Origin: Hyphomicrobium_A sp963722495
GTDB lineage: Bacteria; Pseudomonadota; Alphaproteobacteria; Rhizobiales; Hyphomicrobiaceae
Length of the DNA stretch: 64,000 nucleotides
NCBI GenBank assembly: GCA_963722495.1
Contig: CAVRND010000028.1
Coordinates: 124,001 to 188,000 of the forward strand
Direction: 5' to 3'
The notes under the pieces were generated by a model. It saw only the letters and a program-made list of their open reading frames with translations. It had not been told where the DNA came from and made no database searches. A program made the translations under genes and the position numbers. Shown piece after piece: positions 1 through 9,620 of this stretch (positions are counted from its first letter, which is position 1; each line of letters starts with the position of its first letter).

Positions 1-1
1 C

Positions 2-1427
2 AACTCCGTGGAGGAATGGACCTTCATCAACGACAACAATGATGAGCATCCGATCCACGTGCACGTGAACGACTTCCAAGTGACGAGCTACTTCGATCCG
101 ACGACCGGCCTCAAAACCGGAGCGGAGATGTGGGAAGTCGACAATGCCAACGTACCGGCGCCTACCTTGGGATCGGGGGAATCGACCATCCAGTCTGGAA
201 GTCTGTCGATACGCACCAAGTTCGAGGACTACACCGGTCTCTTCGTGATGCACTGCCATCGCCTCAACCACGAAGACAACGGGCTGATGACTTTGGTCAA
301 TGTGATCCCGGAAGTCTCGACCTACGCCGTGGCGGTGCAAGGGTCGCCGGGCCGTGCAGCCGAGGTCAACGTTTACGACGGCAACGGCGACCGGCTCATC
401 ACTACGGTTACGCCCTTCCCTGGGTTCGAAGGTGCGCCGAGCGTGGCCATGGGCGACATCAACGACGACAACGTCCTCGATCTTATCGTCGGTGCCGGCG
501 AGGGCTACGCTCCCTTGGTCGTCGCCTACTCGGGCAAAGCGATAGGCGGCAAGGCCGCGTTCGAAACGCAAATCGCACGGTTTGTGGCATTCGATGCGAG
601 CGCGCGCGGCGGAGTCGAGCGTGACAGCCGCGCAGATCGACGGGACGACGGCAGACAATATCATTGTCGGGTCCGGCCCCGGCATACCGAGCGAAGTGCG
701 CGTGTTCGGCACGCAGCTGCCAGCTTCGCTCGACACGGCGCCGCCCCTCTTCTCGACCTTTACTCCTTACGCGAATGACAGCTCGGGCGTCAGTGTCGCC
801 TCCGGATTTGTCGACTTTGCCACCGGCCGCTACAGCATCATCACGGCGCCCGGTCCCGGCACCCCAACGCAGGTGAAGGTCTTCACCCTATCGCTGATGA
901 AGCCGCTCAACGCGCGGCCAGTCGACGTCGCGGCAAAGAACCAATGTCCCGGTCCCAAAGAGGCGGCGGTAACCGCCGCGTTCATGCCGTTCGGCATCGG
1001 CTACAGCGGCGGCGTCTCTCTCGCCACCGGCTGGGTCACCGGTTCATTGGGCGGCGCCGAGGCGATCATCGTCGGCCAACTCAGCGGCCCCGGAACGGTG
1101 AAGGTCTACTCGAGCGGCTCTGCGCTCCAGGGCGGCCCGAGAGTTTATTTGCAAAGCGCCGCGGTGCACACACCCGTTCCCATCTTCACCGACATCGCGC
1201 AATTCAAGCCGTTCGATCAGGCGTCCGGGGTACGCGTCGCCACGACCAGCACGACGGTCGGCGCCGACCTCCTCCTCAGCGGCGCGTCGCAAACAGACCG
1301 AACCGTAAGGGTTCGTAAATACCAGCTCGTCAAGCCAACGGCAGAAGCTGACACGCTTGTCGCCAAGCAGATCAACGAGGTTGGCACCATCACGGGTGCA
1401 TTTCCGGGCGTCCTAGGCGGTGATTGA
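2..1427 (+). CDS. Multicopper oxidase C-terminal part with FG-GAP-like tail (5' cut by window edge, one frameshift)
   Basis: The reading frame is open to the left edge, so the N-terminal cupredoxin domains lie outside the window. The first 100 residues are the last cupredoxin domain of a laccase-type multicopper oxidase: HPIHVHVNDFQ gives ligands for the type 1 and trinuclear copper sites and HCHRLNHEDNGLM is the terminal HCHxxxHxxxxM ligand motif. After it come about 370 residues with repeats of the type MGDINDDNVLDLIVGAG, as in FG-GAP/VCBS beta-propellers, a surface or secreted module. The frame breaks near 605-622: the upstream frame runs out at 778 and the homologous continuation (AAQIDGTTADNIIVGSG) is in the next frame to 1427. 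The copper oxidase assignment is firm; substrate is unknown. Confidence 0.8.
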
Positions 1428-1430
1428 GCA

Positions 1431-2369
1431 ATGAGCGTCGAGCCCACCACGCTTCTCCTCTGTGCGCGCATTCGTCCCGGATGCGAGGCGCAGTTCGCCG
1501 AGTGGCAAGGGCGCTGGCAAAGCGCGCTGCTCGCTGCGGCCGACGCGACCAGTGTCGAGCTCTGGCCGTCCGCCCCGCCGGATCAGTTGGAAGCGGTCGC
1601 GCTGGCTCGCTTCGCCTCGGTCGATGCCTTGCGGCAGTGGCGCCGCGGCGAGGCCAATCGCAACCTCGTCGCCGAAGTCGCGCCGCTGGTCGAAGGCGGC
1701 CTAGTCATGCAGTTGGTGGGACAGGCCGCCGTCGACTACTCGGTTGCGCACGGGGTGACCATGGTCATCGTCACCGAAATCAAGCCCGGCAAGGAAGCGG
1801 CATACCGGGCATGGGCCGATCGCATTCAAAAATTGCAGGCGACCTTTACCGGATACCTGGGCTCGTTCGTGCAACCGCCGCAGCGGGGCGAGACCGGCTG
1901 GACGACGGTGTTGCGTTTCGACTCAGCGCCGAACCTCGAGCGCTGGCTGAAATCCGACGCGCGCGCCGCAATGGTGAAGGACAGCGAGGATCTCGTCGCG
2001 GGGTTCCACGCTCAGCGGGTGGATACGTCTTTCCCGGGATGGGTCCCGAACGATCCCGCAACCGGCGCCTCGCCCTCCATGTGGAAGACGGCGTGCCTTG
2101 TGCTGCTCACACTATTCCCCGTCGTCATGCTGGAGCTTCGCTTCCTCAATCCGCACATCGAAGCCTTCAATCCCGCCGTCCGCACGTTTATCGGCAATGC
2201 GATCAGCGTCGGTCTGACCACGTGGCCGCTGATGCCGCTGGCCATCCTCGGTTTCCACGCCTGGCTTTTTCCCGAGGGCTACCCGCGTTGGGTCGCGTGG
2301 GCCATGCCTGTCGTCCTGGTGCTCGCGTACCTACTGGAAATCGCTTTTTTTTGGCACTTGCTGCTTTAG
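1431..2369 (+). CDS. Tandem ABM-type (antibiotic biosynthesis monooxygenase fold) protein with C-terminal membrane segments
   Basis: A 312-residue protein starting 3 bases after the oxidase stop codon, so probably cotranscribed. The N-terminal half looks like a degenerate dimeric alpha/beta-barrel (ABM) domain. The segment from about residue 105 to 200 is a clearer one (VTEIKPGKEAAYRAWADRI and the following W/F-rich strands). Residues about 218-312 contain three hydrophobic helices (WKTACLVLLTLFPVVML, TTWPLMPLAILGFHAWL, MPVVLVLAYLLEIAFFW), a layout seen in membrane-anchored ABM proteins of alphaproteobacteria. ABM enzymes act on quinone-like or haem-like substrates, but no catalytic residue can be assigned here, so function is open. 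Confidence 0.75.
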   Translation: MSVEPTTLLLCARIRPGCEAQFAEWQGRWQSALLAAADATSVELWPSAPPDQLEAVALARFASVDALRQWRRGEANRNLVAEVAPLVEGGLVMQLVGQAAVDYSVAHGVTMVIVTEIKPGKEAAYRAWADRIQKLQATFTGYLGSFVQPPQRGETGWTTVLRFDSAPNLERWLKSDARAAMVKDSEDLVAGFHAQRVDTSFPGWVPNDPATGASPSMWKTACLVLLTLFPVVMLELRFLNPHIEAFNPAVRTFIGNAISVGLTTWPLMPLAILGFHAWLFPEGYPRWVAWAMPVVLVLAYLLEIAFFWHLLL

Positions 2370-2465
2370 TCGACGCTCATTTCCGAGACGGAAACTCTCG
2401 GTCGCTACTGGATATGCGATGAATACGCATCGTCGATCGAAACGGCCTCCAGAGAGGCGACGGTC

Positions 2466-3296
2466 ATGAACTTGAATACCGTCACCGAGGTCAAGCATCC
2501 GCTACTGGCCGAGGACATCACGGAGTGGCGCGACGGATACGCGTGGCTGGCCGGCGGCACTTGGCTCTTCTCCGCGCCGCAGACCGGCACCGACACCCTG
2601 ATTGATCTTCAATCGCTCCAATGGCCGGCGCTGCAAGTTTCGGCGGACGGGCTTGAGATCGCTGCCACCTGCACGCTGGCGGAACTTGCGCGCTTTGAGG
2701 CGCCGGCGGCGTGGAAATCGGTGCCGCTGTTCAAGCTCTGCTGCGACTCGCTGCTGGCCTCGTTCAAAATCTGGAATGCCGCAACCGTGGGCGGCAACAT
2801 CTGCATGTCACTGCCGGCCGGATCGATGATCTCGCTGACCGCATCGCTGGAAGGCACCTATACGCTGTGGCCGCGAGACGGCGAGCCGCGCAAGGTTGCA
2901 GCCGTCGACTTCGTCACCGGCAACCACGCCAACGTCCTCGAGCGCGGAGAGCTGCTGCGTTCCATCCATCTTCCTGCCAGGGCGCTCGCCAAGCGTTTCG
3001 CCTTTCGCCGCGCCTCGCTGACCCATTTGGGACGCTCGGCCATCATCGTCATCGGCACCCAGAGCCCCGGCGGCGGCGATCTCCTCCTCACCGTCACGGC
3101 AGCGACCATAAGGCCGTTCCAACTGCGCTTCGAGCACATGCCTGATGCTCGGACGCTGCGCGAGGCGATATTCTCCACCATCCCCGAGGTGGACTACTTC
3201 GACGACGTGCACGGCTCGGCCTTATACAAGCGTCACCTCACCTACTATTTCGCCGAGGAGATACGCGCCGAGTTCATCGACGGAGAGCGGACGTGA
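2466..3296 (+). CDS. Molybdenum hydroxylase FAD-binding subunit (CoxM/XdhB-like)
   Basis: A 276-residue FAD-binding subunit of the xanthine dehydrogenase / CO dehydrogenase family, which passes electrons from the iron-sulfur clusters to an external acceptor. The N-terminal LAGGTWLF corresponds to the AGGT FAD pyrophosphate loop, and TVGGNICMSLPAGSM corresponds to the second flavin motif (usually TxGGNxxxxxPxxD/S). A CO dehydrogenase flavoprotein C-terminal domain follows. Its stop overlaps the start of the next gene by 4 bases, so the two are translationally coupled parts of one enzyme. Start at ATG 2466 fits the family N-terminus. Confidence 0.88.
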   Translation: MNLNTVTEVKHPLLAEDITEWRDGYAWLAGGTWLFSAPQTGTDTLIDLQSLQWPALQVSADGLEIAATCTLAELARFEAPAAWKSVPLFKLCCDSLLASFKIWNAATVGGNICMSLPAGSMISLTASLEGTYTLWPRDGEPRKVAAVDFVTGNHANVLERGELLRSIHLPARALAKRFAFRRASLTHLGRSAIIVIGTQSPGGGDLLLTVTAATIRPFQLRFEHMPDARTLREAIFSTIPEVDYFDDVHGSALYKRHLTYYFAEEIRAEFIDGERT

Positions 3297-6019
3297 AGCT
3301 CTCCATCAATGGAAGAAGCATCTCCGCTCAGCCGACTCCCGGGCAATGCCTGCGCACCTTCCTGCGCGAGCAAGGGTGTCTCGGCGTCAAGAAGGGCTGC
3401 GACGCGGGAGACTGCGGCGCCTGCACCGTCTGGCTCGACGGCACGCCGTTCCACAGTTGCCTGGTGCCGGCGTTTCGCGCTGCCGGGCACGAAATCACGA
3501 CGATCGAGGGGCTGGCGAAGGACGGCCAACTGCATCCCATGCAGCAGGCGTTTGTCGATGCGCAGGCGTTTCAGTGCGGCTTCTGCACCGCCGGCATGAT
3601 CATGACCGCCGCAACCTTCGACGAGGCCGCACGCCGCGACCTGCCGCGCATGCTGAAGGGCAATCTCTGCCGCTGCACGGGCTATCAGAGCATCGTCGAC
3701 GCCCTCGACGGCATCAAGTCGGTCGAGGAAGACGTTGCGGGCCAGACCTGCGGAGCCAGCCTCAGCACGCCATTCGCCGAGGCGATCGTGACGGGCCAGG
3801 CGCGTTACACGCTCGACGTCCCGCCGATGGCGGGCATGTTGCATCTCAAAGTGCTGCGTTCCCCGCATCCGCATGCGCGCATCACATCCATCCAGCGCGA
3901 TAAGGCGGCGGCGGTGCCGGGTGTCGTCGCCATCTATACTTGGGAGGACGTGCCGCGCCGGCTGTACAGCACGGCAACCCACGAAGATCATCTTGTCGAT
4001 CCCGACGATACCTACATCCTCGACAATGTCGTCCGCTTCGTAGGTCAGAGGGTCGCCGCCGTGGTGGCCGAGACCGAGGCTGCGGCGGACAAGGCGTGCC
4101 GGCTGCTCGAGGTCGAATACGAGTTGCTTCCCGCCGTGTTCGATGCGGAAGCCGCGATGGAGCCCGGTGCGCCCGTCCTGCACGACAGAAGCATCGCCTT
4201 TCACGACAACATCTACGTCGACATTCACGGCGAGCTCGGCAGCGTCGCGCAAGGCTTCCGGGAGGCCGACGCGATCCACGAGCGGACGTATTCGACCTCG
4301 CGCGTGCAGCACGTGCATCTGGAGACGCACGGATGCCTCGCCTGGCGAGGCGACGATCGCCGCCTGCACGTGCGCACGAGCTCGCAGGCGCCGTTCATCA
4401 CCAAGCAGAAGCTCTGCTACTTGTTCGGGCTGTTCGATCGGGACGTGCACGTCTTCACCGAGCGCATCGGCGGTGGCTTCGGCGGCAAGCAGGAGATGAT
4501 CTGCGAAGACCTGTGCGTGCTCGCCACGTTGCGGACCGGCCGGCCGGTCATGTGGGAGTTCACGCGCGAGGAGCAGTTCATCGGCGCCACCACGCGTCAC
4601 CCGATGAAGACGCACGTAAAGCTCGGCGCCAAGCGCGACGGCACGCTGACGGCGATCGAGGTGCGCGTCGTATCCAATACCGGCGCCTATGGGGGACACG
4701 GCGGCGAGACGCTTGCGGCCGCGCTCGGCAGCCCGATCGCCGCCTACCGCTGCCTCAACAAGAAGGCCGATGGCTATGCGGTCTACACCAACATGGTGCC
4801 GGCCGGCGGGTTTCGCGGCTATGGCGCATCGCAGACGACCTTCGCCATCGAATGCGCCCTCGATGATCTTGCCAGGATGCTGGGGGTGAGCCCCTTCGAG
4901 ATCAGGCGCCGGAACAAGATCCACCATACCGACCGCATCGAATCGATCTGGAGAGATCCGACCGATGTGGTGATGGGAAGCTACGGGATCGATGAGTGTC
5001 TCGATCACGTCGAGCAGGCGCTGGCGAGCGGCCGCGGCCTTCCAAAGCCGGCGGGCGAGGACTGGCTGGAGGGCAGCGGCGTCGCGCTATCCATGCTCGA
5101 ATCCGGGCCACCCACGGAGCACAGATCCGGTGCCGAGTTACGGCTGTTGGCCGACGGCAGCTACCATTTGGCCGTCGGCTCGACCGAGATGGGCAATGGC
5201 TCGACCACCTCGCATCGCCAGCTCGCCGCGTCGGTGCTCGGCACCCGGGTGAGCCGCATTGCCATCGTCAACGGCGATACCGATCGCACGCCCTACGACA
5301 CCGGCACCTTCGCCAGCACCGGGACCGTCGTGGCGGGCGCTGCCGTCGAGAAAACCGCAGCGGCGATGCGCGATGTCCTTATCGACTTCGCGAGCCGCGA
5401 GTTTGGCTGCGAGCCGGCCGACTGCCGTCTGCAAGATGACTCCATCATTTGCGCCAACCGGAAGATTCCGCTCGCCGAGTTGCACGCCGCCGGCGCTAAA
5501 GTGGGTGACCGGTTCGAGGTTCGACGCAAGGCGTATCTGTCGCCGCGCTCGGTCGGATTCAATGTCCAAGGCATTCGCCTGGCCGTGCACCGCGTCACAG
5601 GTGAGATCAGGATCCTGCAGAGCGTGCACGCGGCCGATATCGGCCGCTTGATCAATCCCATGCAATGCCGCGGGCAGATCGACGGAGCGATTGCCATGGG
5701 CATCGGGTGGGCGCTCTACGAGAAGATGGTCTACGACGCCAACGGGGCGATGGTGAACCCGGCGCTGCGCGACTATCGCATTCCCGCATTCGCCGACCTG
5801 CCGCGCAGCGAAGTTCATTTCGCCGACACGTACGACAGCGTGGGTCCGCTGGGAGCGAAGGCGCAGGGCGAGTGCGCGATCAATGCGGTGGCACCCGCGA
5901 TCGCCAACGCCCTCGCCAACGCCACCGGCGTTCGGTTTGCCGATCTCCCACTGACGCCCGACCGCATCTTCGAGCGGCTCGGCTTCCGGCACGGACCGCC
6001 GCCGAAAGGCTACGACTGA
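3293..6019 (+). CDS. Molybdenum hydroxylase: fused [2Fe-2S] and molybdopterin-binding subunit
   Basis: A 908-residue protein that fuses the small iron-sulfur subunit (residues 1-150) to the large molybdopterin subunit. Plant-type cluster cysteines are C36, C41, C44 and C56; the second cluster uses C95, C98, C126 and C128 (CGFC and CRC motifs). The molybdenum part carries GGGFGGK near residue 395, GFRGYGASQ near 505 and a conserved Glu in AQGECAIN near 860, the position of the catalytic base in the family. With the FAD subunit just upstream the enzyme is complete as two polypeptides. Substrate could be a purine, an aldehyde or an N-heterocycle. No XdhC-type maturation gene is next to it. Confidence 0.9.
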   Translation: MKLSINGRSISAQPTPGQCLRTFLREQGCLGVKKGCDAGDCGACTVWLDGTPFHSCLVPAFRAAGHEITTIEGLAKDGQLHPMQQAFVDAQAFQCGFCTAGMIMTAATFDEAARRDLPRMLKGNLCRCTGYQSIVDALDGIKSVEEDVAGQTCGASLSTPFAEAIVTGQARYTLDVPPMAGMLHLKVLRSPHPHARITSIQRDKAAAVPGVVAIYTWEDVPRRLYSTATHEDHLVDPDDTYILDNVVRFVGQRVAAVVAETEAAADKACRLLEVEYELLPAVFDAEAAMEPGAPVLHDRSIAFHDNIYVDIHGELGSVAQGFREADAIHERTYSTSRVQHVHLETHGCLAWRGDDRRLHVRTSSQAPFITKQKLCYLFGLFDRDVHVFTERIGGGFGGKQEMICEDLCVLATLRTGRPVMWEFTREEQFIGATTRHPMKTHVKLGAKRDGTLTAIEVRVVSNTGAYGGHGGETLAAALGSPIAAYRCLNKKADGYAVYTNMVPAGGFRGYGASQTTFAIECALDDLARMLGVSPFEIRRRNKIHHTDRIESIWRDPTDVVMGSYGIDECLDHVEQALASGRGLPKPAGEDWLEGSGVALSMLESGPPTEHRSGAELRLLADGSYHLAVGSTEMGNGSTTSHRQLAASVLGTRVSRIAIVNGDTDRTPYDTGTFASTGTVVAGAAVEKTAAAMRDVLIDFASREFGCEPADCRLQDDSIICANRKIPLAELHAAGAKVGDRFEVRRKAYLSPRSVGFNVQGIRLAVHRVTGEIRILQSVHAADIGRLINPMQCRGQIDGAIAMGIGWALYEKMVYDANGAMVNPALRDYRIPAFADLPRSEVHFADTYDSVGPLGAKAQGECAINAVAPAIANALANATGVRFADLPLTPDRIFERLGFRHGPPPKGYD

Positions 6020-6046
6020 AGGATCGCGGCGGACGCCGGCCAGCCA

Positions 6047-6990
6047 TCAGAAGCGATAGTTGATGCCGATCTTGCCGGTATGCAGCTCGATCTCGTTCGA
6101 GGCGTTGCGGCCATTGACCGTGTCGGATGCTGCCGGGAATCGGCTGTCCAAAGACCGGTGTCATAGTCGGCGGCCGGGGCGGGGGCCGCGGTGTTTCCGT
6201 GTAGCCAGTGATCGGCCGCCAGTTGATCGTCCCGCCGGACGTTAGCCCCAGGAAACAGGAAGTTCTCGGCGCCAAAGCTGCGCGTATTGATACTCGCCCT
6301 TCAGCGACCAGTGGTTGGTCAGCGCATATTCCACACCGCCGCCGAGCCGTCCATCCCATCCGGGAAGACGACGGCAGATTCCTTGAAGAACTCAAGCAGT
6401 CGAGCTTCCGGCGGGCGCGGCGCGGAGAACGACGTGCTTAGCCTGTCCGACCTTGTACTGAGTGCGTACTTGCGTTTCGTCGAGAAACGCGACGCCGCCG
6501 GTGCCGTAGACGAGATAGCGATCGAAGGCGTAGCCCAGGCGTCCGCGCAGGGTCGCCATCCAGTCGAACGTCGTAGTCCGTGTCGGCCTGCAGCCAGCCC
6601 GCTCGGCGAGATAGGGCTCTCGCTGGTCGCCAGTGCTTCTGGTCCCGTGATAGCTTCGACCACGAGAAATCGCCTTCGACGCCGACGACGAAGCGGTTGC
6701 CGAACTGATAGTTGACGCCGGCCTGGAAGCCGCTGCAGCTGCTCGTCAAGGTCGATGTGCGCGGATTCCGTCGCCGCGACGGCACCTGGGTGACCGTCCG
6801 CCGCCGTCGTGTCGCCGTCGGATGCTGGCGAAGCCATAACCGATATGGCCGCCGAAATAGAGGCCGGTCCAGTTGCTGCCCGGCGTTCCCTCGGCGGCGC
6901 GGCCGAGCGTCAGGTCAGGCACCGACGGGAAAGCATCCTCGCCGAGCGTCCTCGTCAGTCCCACGCGGACCGTGCGCCCCGGCGACGGAA
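6047..6990 (-). pseudogene. Omp25-type outer-membrane beta-barrel domain, continuous with the TonB receptor but split by frameshifts
   Basis: Homology to the small porin family of Hyphomicrobiales can be read across several frames from right to left: NWTGLYFGGHIGYGFA (near 6860), GFQAGVNYQFGNRFVVGVEG (near 6700), TLRGRLGYAFDRYLVYGTGG (near 6530), GGVEYALTNHWSLKGEYQY (near 6310), and the terminal strand HTGKIGINYRF ending in a stop at 6047-6049. No single frame is open across it; at least three breaks are needed. There is no start codon with signal peptide. Instead, after correcting one extra T near 6995, the TonB receptor reads straight through into this barrel, so it is best seen as the C-terminal domain of that receptor. 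Confidence 0.75.
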
Positions 6991-9500
6991 TGCCGACCGA
7001 ACGAGAGGGCGCCGAAATAGTATTCGTCGGTGATGTTCTCGACGCTGAAATTGGCCGTCACGTCCTCCGTGAAGGCGTAGCTGCCGAACACGTCGAAGAT
7101 CTGATACTTCGGCCAAGTCACGTCGATGCCGACGCGGGCGGCGTTGGCCGTCGTCCAGGTGCTTCCCGCCCTGATACCTGCAAAATGCGTGCGGGCACCG
7201 AGCGTCAGCTTTTCGTCGAAGGCGCGCATGCCGACTGTGAAACTGCCGGCGTATTCGGGCGGAACGTAATTCGAAACGTAGTCCGAAGCCGTCGGCGACG
7301 CCGAGCCGCCGAGCACGGTGCCCATCTTGGGCGGCGCGCACGTGTTGCTCGTCGGGCAGTACTCGATCTTCGTGTATTTCGTGAACGCGCCCTCGAAGAA
7401 GAACGTGCGCGCGTCGTATCCTCCCGACAACTCGAACCCACGGTACGTCGCGCTATCCAGGTTCGCCCAGTGGTAAACGTTGCCTTGCTGCCCAGGCTGC
7501 CGCGGGCGAAGCGCGCGGATGATGTAATCTTCGTAGTCGTTGTCGAAGTAGGACGCCTTGAAGCGAAGCTTGTCGCCATTCGTCACGACATCGTTGCGCA
7601 GGATGTTGAGACCGACCTCCTTGTTGGTGGCAAGCTCCGGGCGCAGGTGCGGGTTGTTCACGAGCAAGCCCTGATAGTGCCAGTGCGACTCGCGCAGGCT
7701 CGGCGGGCGGTAGCCCTCGGCGTATTGGCCGTAGAGCTGAATACCATCCAGCGGCTCAAGCACGATGCTCGCATTGGGGCTTGCACGGCTGCCGGAACTT
7801 TCGGGAAACTTCGCGAGGTATCCTTCGCCTTCCGAAGTGTAGTGATCGAAGCGCAAGCCGCCTGAAAGGGTCAGCCAATCCGTCGGCTTGAGGCTGGCGT
7901 TACTGTAGGCGCTGGTCATCAGCCGGACGGCGGACGGCCCGAATGTCTCCCAACCGTTCGATCCGGTTGCGGTAGACGCAAATTGTTCGGCGGTGGCGTG
8001 CTCGCGCACGAACTCGAGGCCGTTGTCGAAGGTGACTTCCCCGAGGGCCGTCGTCACAACTGAAGTGTTGCCGATGTCGCCACCGACGGTACGCGTTCCG
8101 TAAGGTTGCTCCACCGTGGCGAGAAAGCGATCGCTGACGAGGTCGCTCATCCACAGGTTGGCGCGGAAGTTGACCAGCGGATTGTCCGTCGGGGTGTAGC
8201 GGTACTTCGCCGTGTAGGTGTCGACGCGAATGTTTGTCGGATCGTACTGTGCAAGCGGCGTGATGCCGGTGGTCAGAAAGAGGTCGCTAACCTGACCGCT
8301 CTCCGAGCCATAATAAAGGTAGCTCAACTCCAGTGACTGCTCGTCGCCCTTCACCTTGCCCTTGGCGAGGAAGGATTCGGTATCTTCCGATGTGTTGAAC
8401 ACCTCGCTGCCCGGCTTTACCTGGGCACTGTTGAATCCGAGCAGACCTACACTCAGTCCATCCGGCACCTTCGTGCCGGCGAAGTAGTTGCCCTGCTGAC
8501 GCTTCGAATAGGCGACGATGCCTTCGTAGTTGTCCTGCACGACGGCCGTGGCGAAGCTGCCGGAGAACGTATCCCCGTAGAATGAGGGCCGGTCGGCGCT
8601 CGCCGTTGTACCCTCATCGCGCGGAGTGACGCCGTTGCTGCCAAAGGTGGTCTTCACGCGCGAGCCTTTGGTCTCGCCGTCCTTGACGATGTCGTGTGCA
8701 TCCAACGTGCGGAAGTTGACGCTGCCGCCGATGCCGCCGACGCCGACGCCATCGCTCGGACCCTTCGATATATCGATGCCGCCGACCATGTCCGGATCAA
8801 CGTACGTCTCGTCTCGATTGCCTATGTAGCCGCGGTACGTGCTGGTGTTCTGTCGCGCGCCGTCGATCGTCGTGTTGACGCGGCCCATACCCTGCAGGCC
8901 GCGGATGTTCGGGTTGATTGAAGTGCCGACGCGGTTGCCCGCGTTGATCACGCCGGGGGTATTGATAAACACGTCGCCGGGCGAAATCGGCGGTACCCGA
9001 TCGATCACTTCGCGCGAGATGTAGCTCGTCGAGCCCGGCGTCTGATACGGCGTGTCCGCTGACGCCTCTCCGCCCCCCGACACATCGATCGTATCGAGCG
9101 CGATGGCGCCATCGACCGTGGCTGCGGCCGCGTTGCCGACGACGCCGGGACCGGCAACCGTCACCGTATTGCCGTTGGTGAAGCTATAGGTGAGCCCGGT
9201 TCCCGCGAGAAAGGCGGCCAGAGCCTCTGCCGCCGTGAGGGATCCGGAGACGGCCTTGCCGCGCAGCGCGGGCGCCACGGAGCCATTCACGACAACCGAG
9301 AGGCCGGCGATCCCGCCGATCGCGTTGAGGCCCTGCGTCACCGATTGGGCTGCAATATTGAAATTGAAGCGCTTCGCTTGCGCGGCGTCCTGCGCGTGGA
9401 CCTCGACCGCGGGCAGACCGGTCGCCGCACAAACGGCCGCCGCAAGCACTAGCGCGGCGCATCGCGCCCGCGTGTACGCACACATGATACTCAACCCCAC
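6915..9500 (-). CDS. TonB-dependent outer-membrane receptor, haemoglobin/transferrin/lactoferrin family, with STN signalling domain
   Basis: An 861-residue open frame. A signal peptide (ending near VEVHAQD) is followed by an STN domain (about residues 45-115) that would contact an inner-membrane FecR, a plug domain (PGSTSYISREVIDR, NIRGLQGMGRVNTTIDG) and a 22-strand barrel with NITDEYYFGALS near the end. The STN domain plus the upstream fecI-fecR genes make this a surface-signalling receptor for haem or a ferric siderophore. The natural C-terminus is not the stop at 6915: one extra T near 6995 diverts the frame, and the shifted frame reads PSPGRTVRVGLTRTLGED and continues into the adjacent porin-type barrel. 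Methionine codons at 9500 and 9485 are both possible starts. Confidence 0.88.
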   Translation of the reverse strand: MGLSIMCAYTRARCAALVLAAAVCAATGLPAVEVHAQDAAQAKRFNFNIAAQSVTQGLNAIGGIAGLSVVVNGSVAPALRGKAVSGSLTAAEALAAFLAGTGLTYSFTNGNTVTVAGPGVVGNAAAATVDGAIALDTIDVSGGGEASADTPYQTPGSTSYISREVIDRVPPISPGDVFINTPGVINAGNRVGTSINPNIRGLQGMGRVNTTIDGARQNTSTYRGYIGNRDETYVDPDMVGGIDISKGPSDGVGVGGIGGSVNFRTLDAHDIVKDGETKGSRVKTTFGSNGVTPRDEGTTASADRPSFYGDTFSGSFATAVVQDNYEGIVAYSKRQQGNYFAGTKVPDGLSVGLLGFNSAQVKPGSEVFNTSEDTESFLAKGKVKGDEQSLELSYLYYGSESGQVSDLFLTTGITPLAQYDPTNIRVDTYTAKYRYTPTDNPLVNFRANLWMSDLVSDRFLATVEQPYGTRTVGGDIGNTSVVTTALGEVTFDNGLEFVREHATAEQFASTATGSNGWETFGPSAVRLMTSAYSNASLKPTDWLTLSGGLRFDHYTSEGEGYLAKFPESSGSRASPNASIVLEPLDGIQLYGQYAEGYRPPSLRESHWHYQGLLVNNPHLRPELATNKEVGLNILRNDVVTNGDKLRFKASYFDNDYEDYIIRALRPRQPGQQGNVYHWANLDSATYRGFELSGGYDARTFFFEGAFTKYTKIEYCPTSNTCAPPKMGTVLGGSASPTASDYVSNYVPPEYAGSFTVGMRAFDEKLTLGARTHFAGIRAGSTWTTANAARVGIDVTWPKYQIFDVFGSYAFTEDVTANFSVENITDEYYFGALSFGRHSVAGAHGPRGTDEDARRGCFPVGA

Positions 9501-9620
9501 TCGTGAACCCCAGGCTATGCCGCGGCATGCGCTGCAAAGCCTCTGATTGATTCACGGATGAGCGGGCCGGCCACCCTCACCCTCGACGAAGATTATTTTC
9601 GAAGCGACGCAGCCGGCGCC

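Noticed and set aside
3245..5008. 587-codon open frame on the minus strand opposite the molybdenum hydroxylase
   Set aside because: It is the antisense shadow of a GC-rich gene with clear cofactor motifs; its own translation is His/Arg/Asp-rich and shows no domain.
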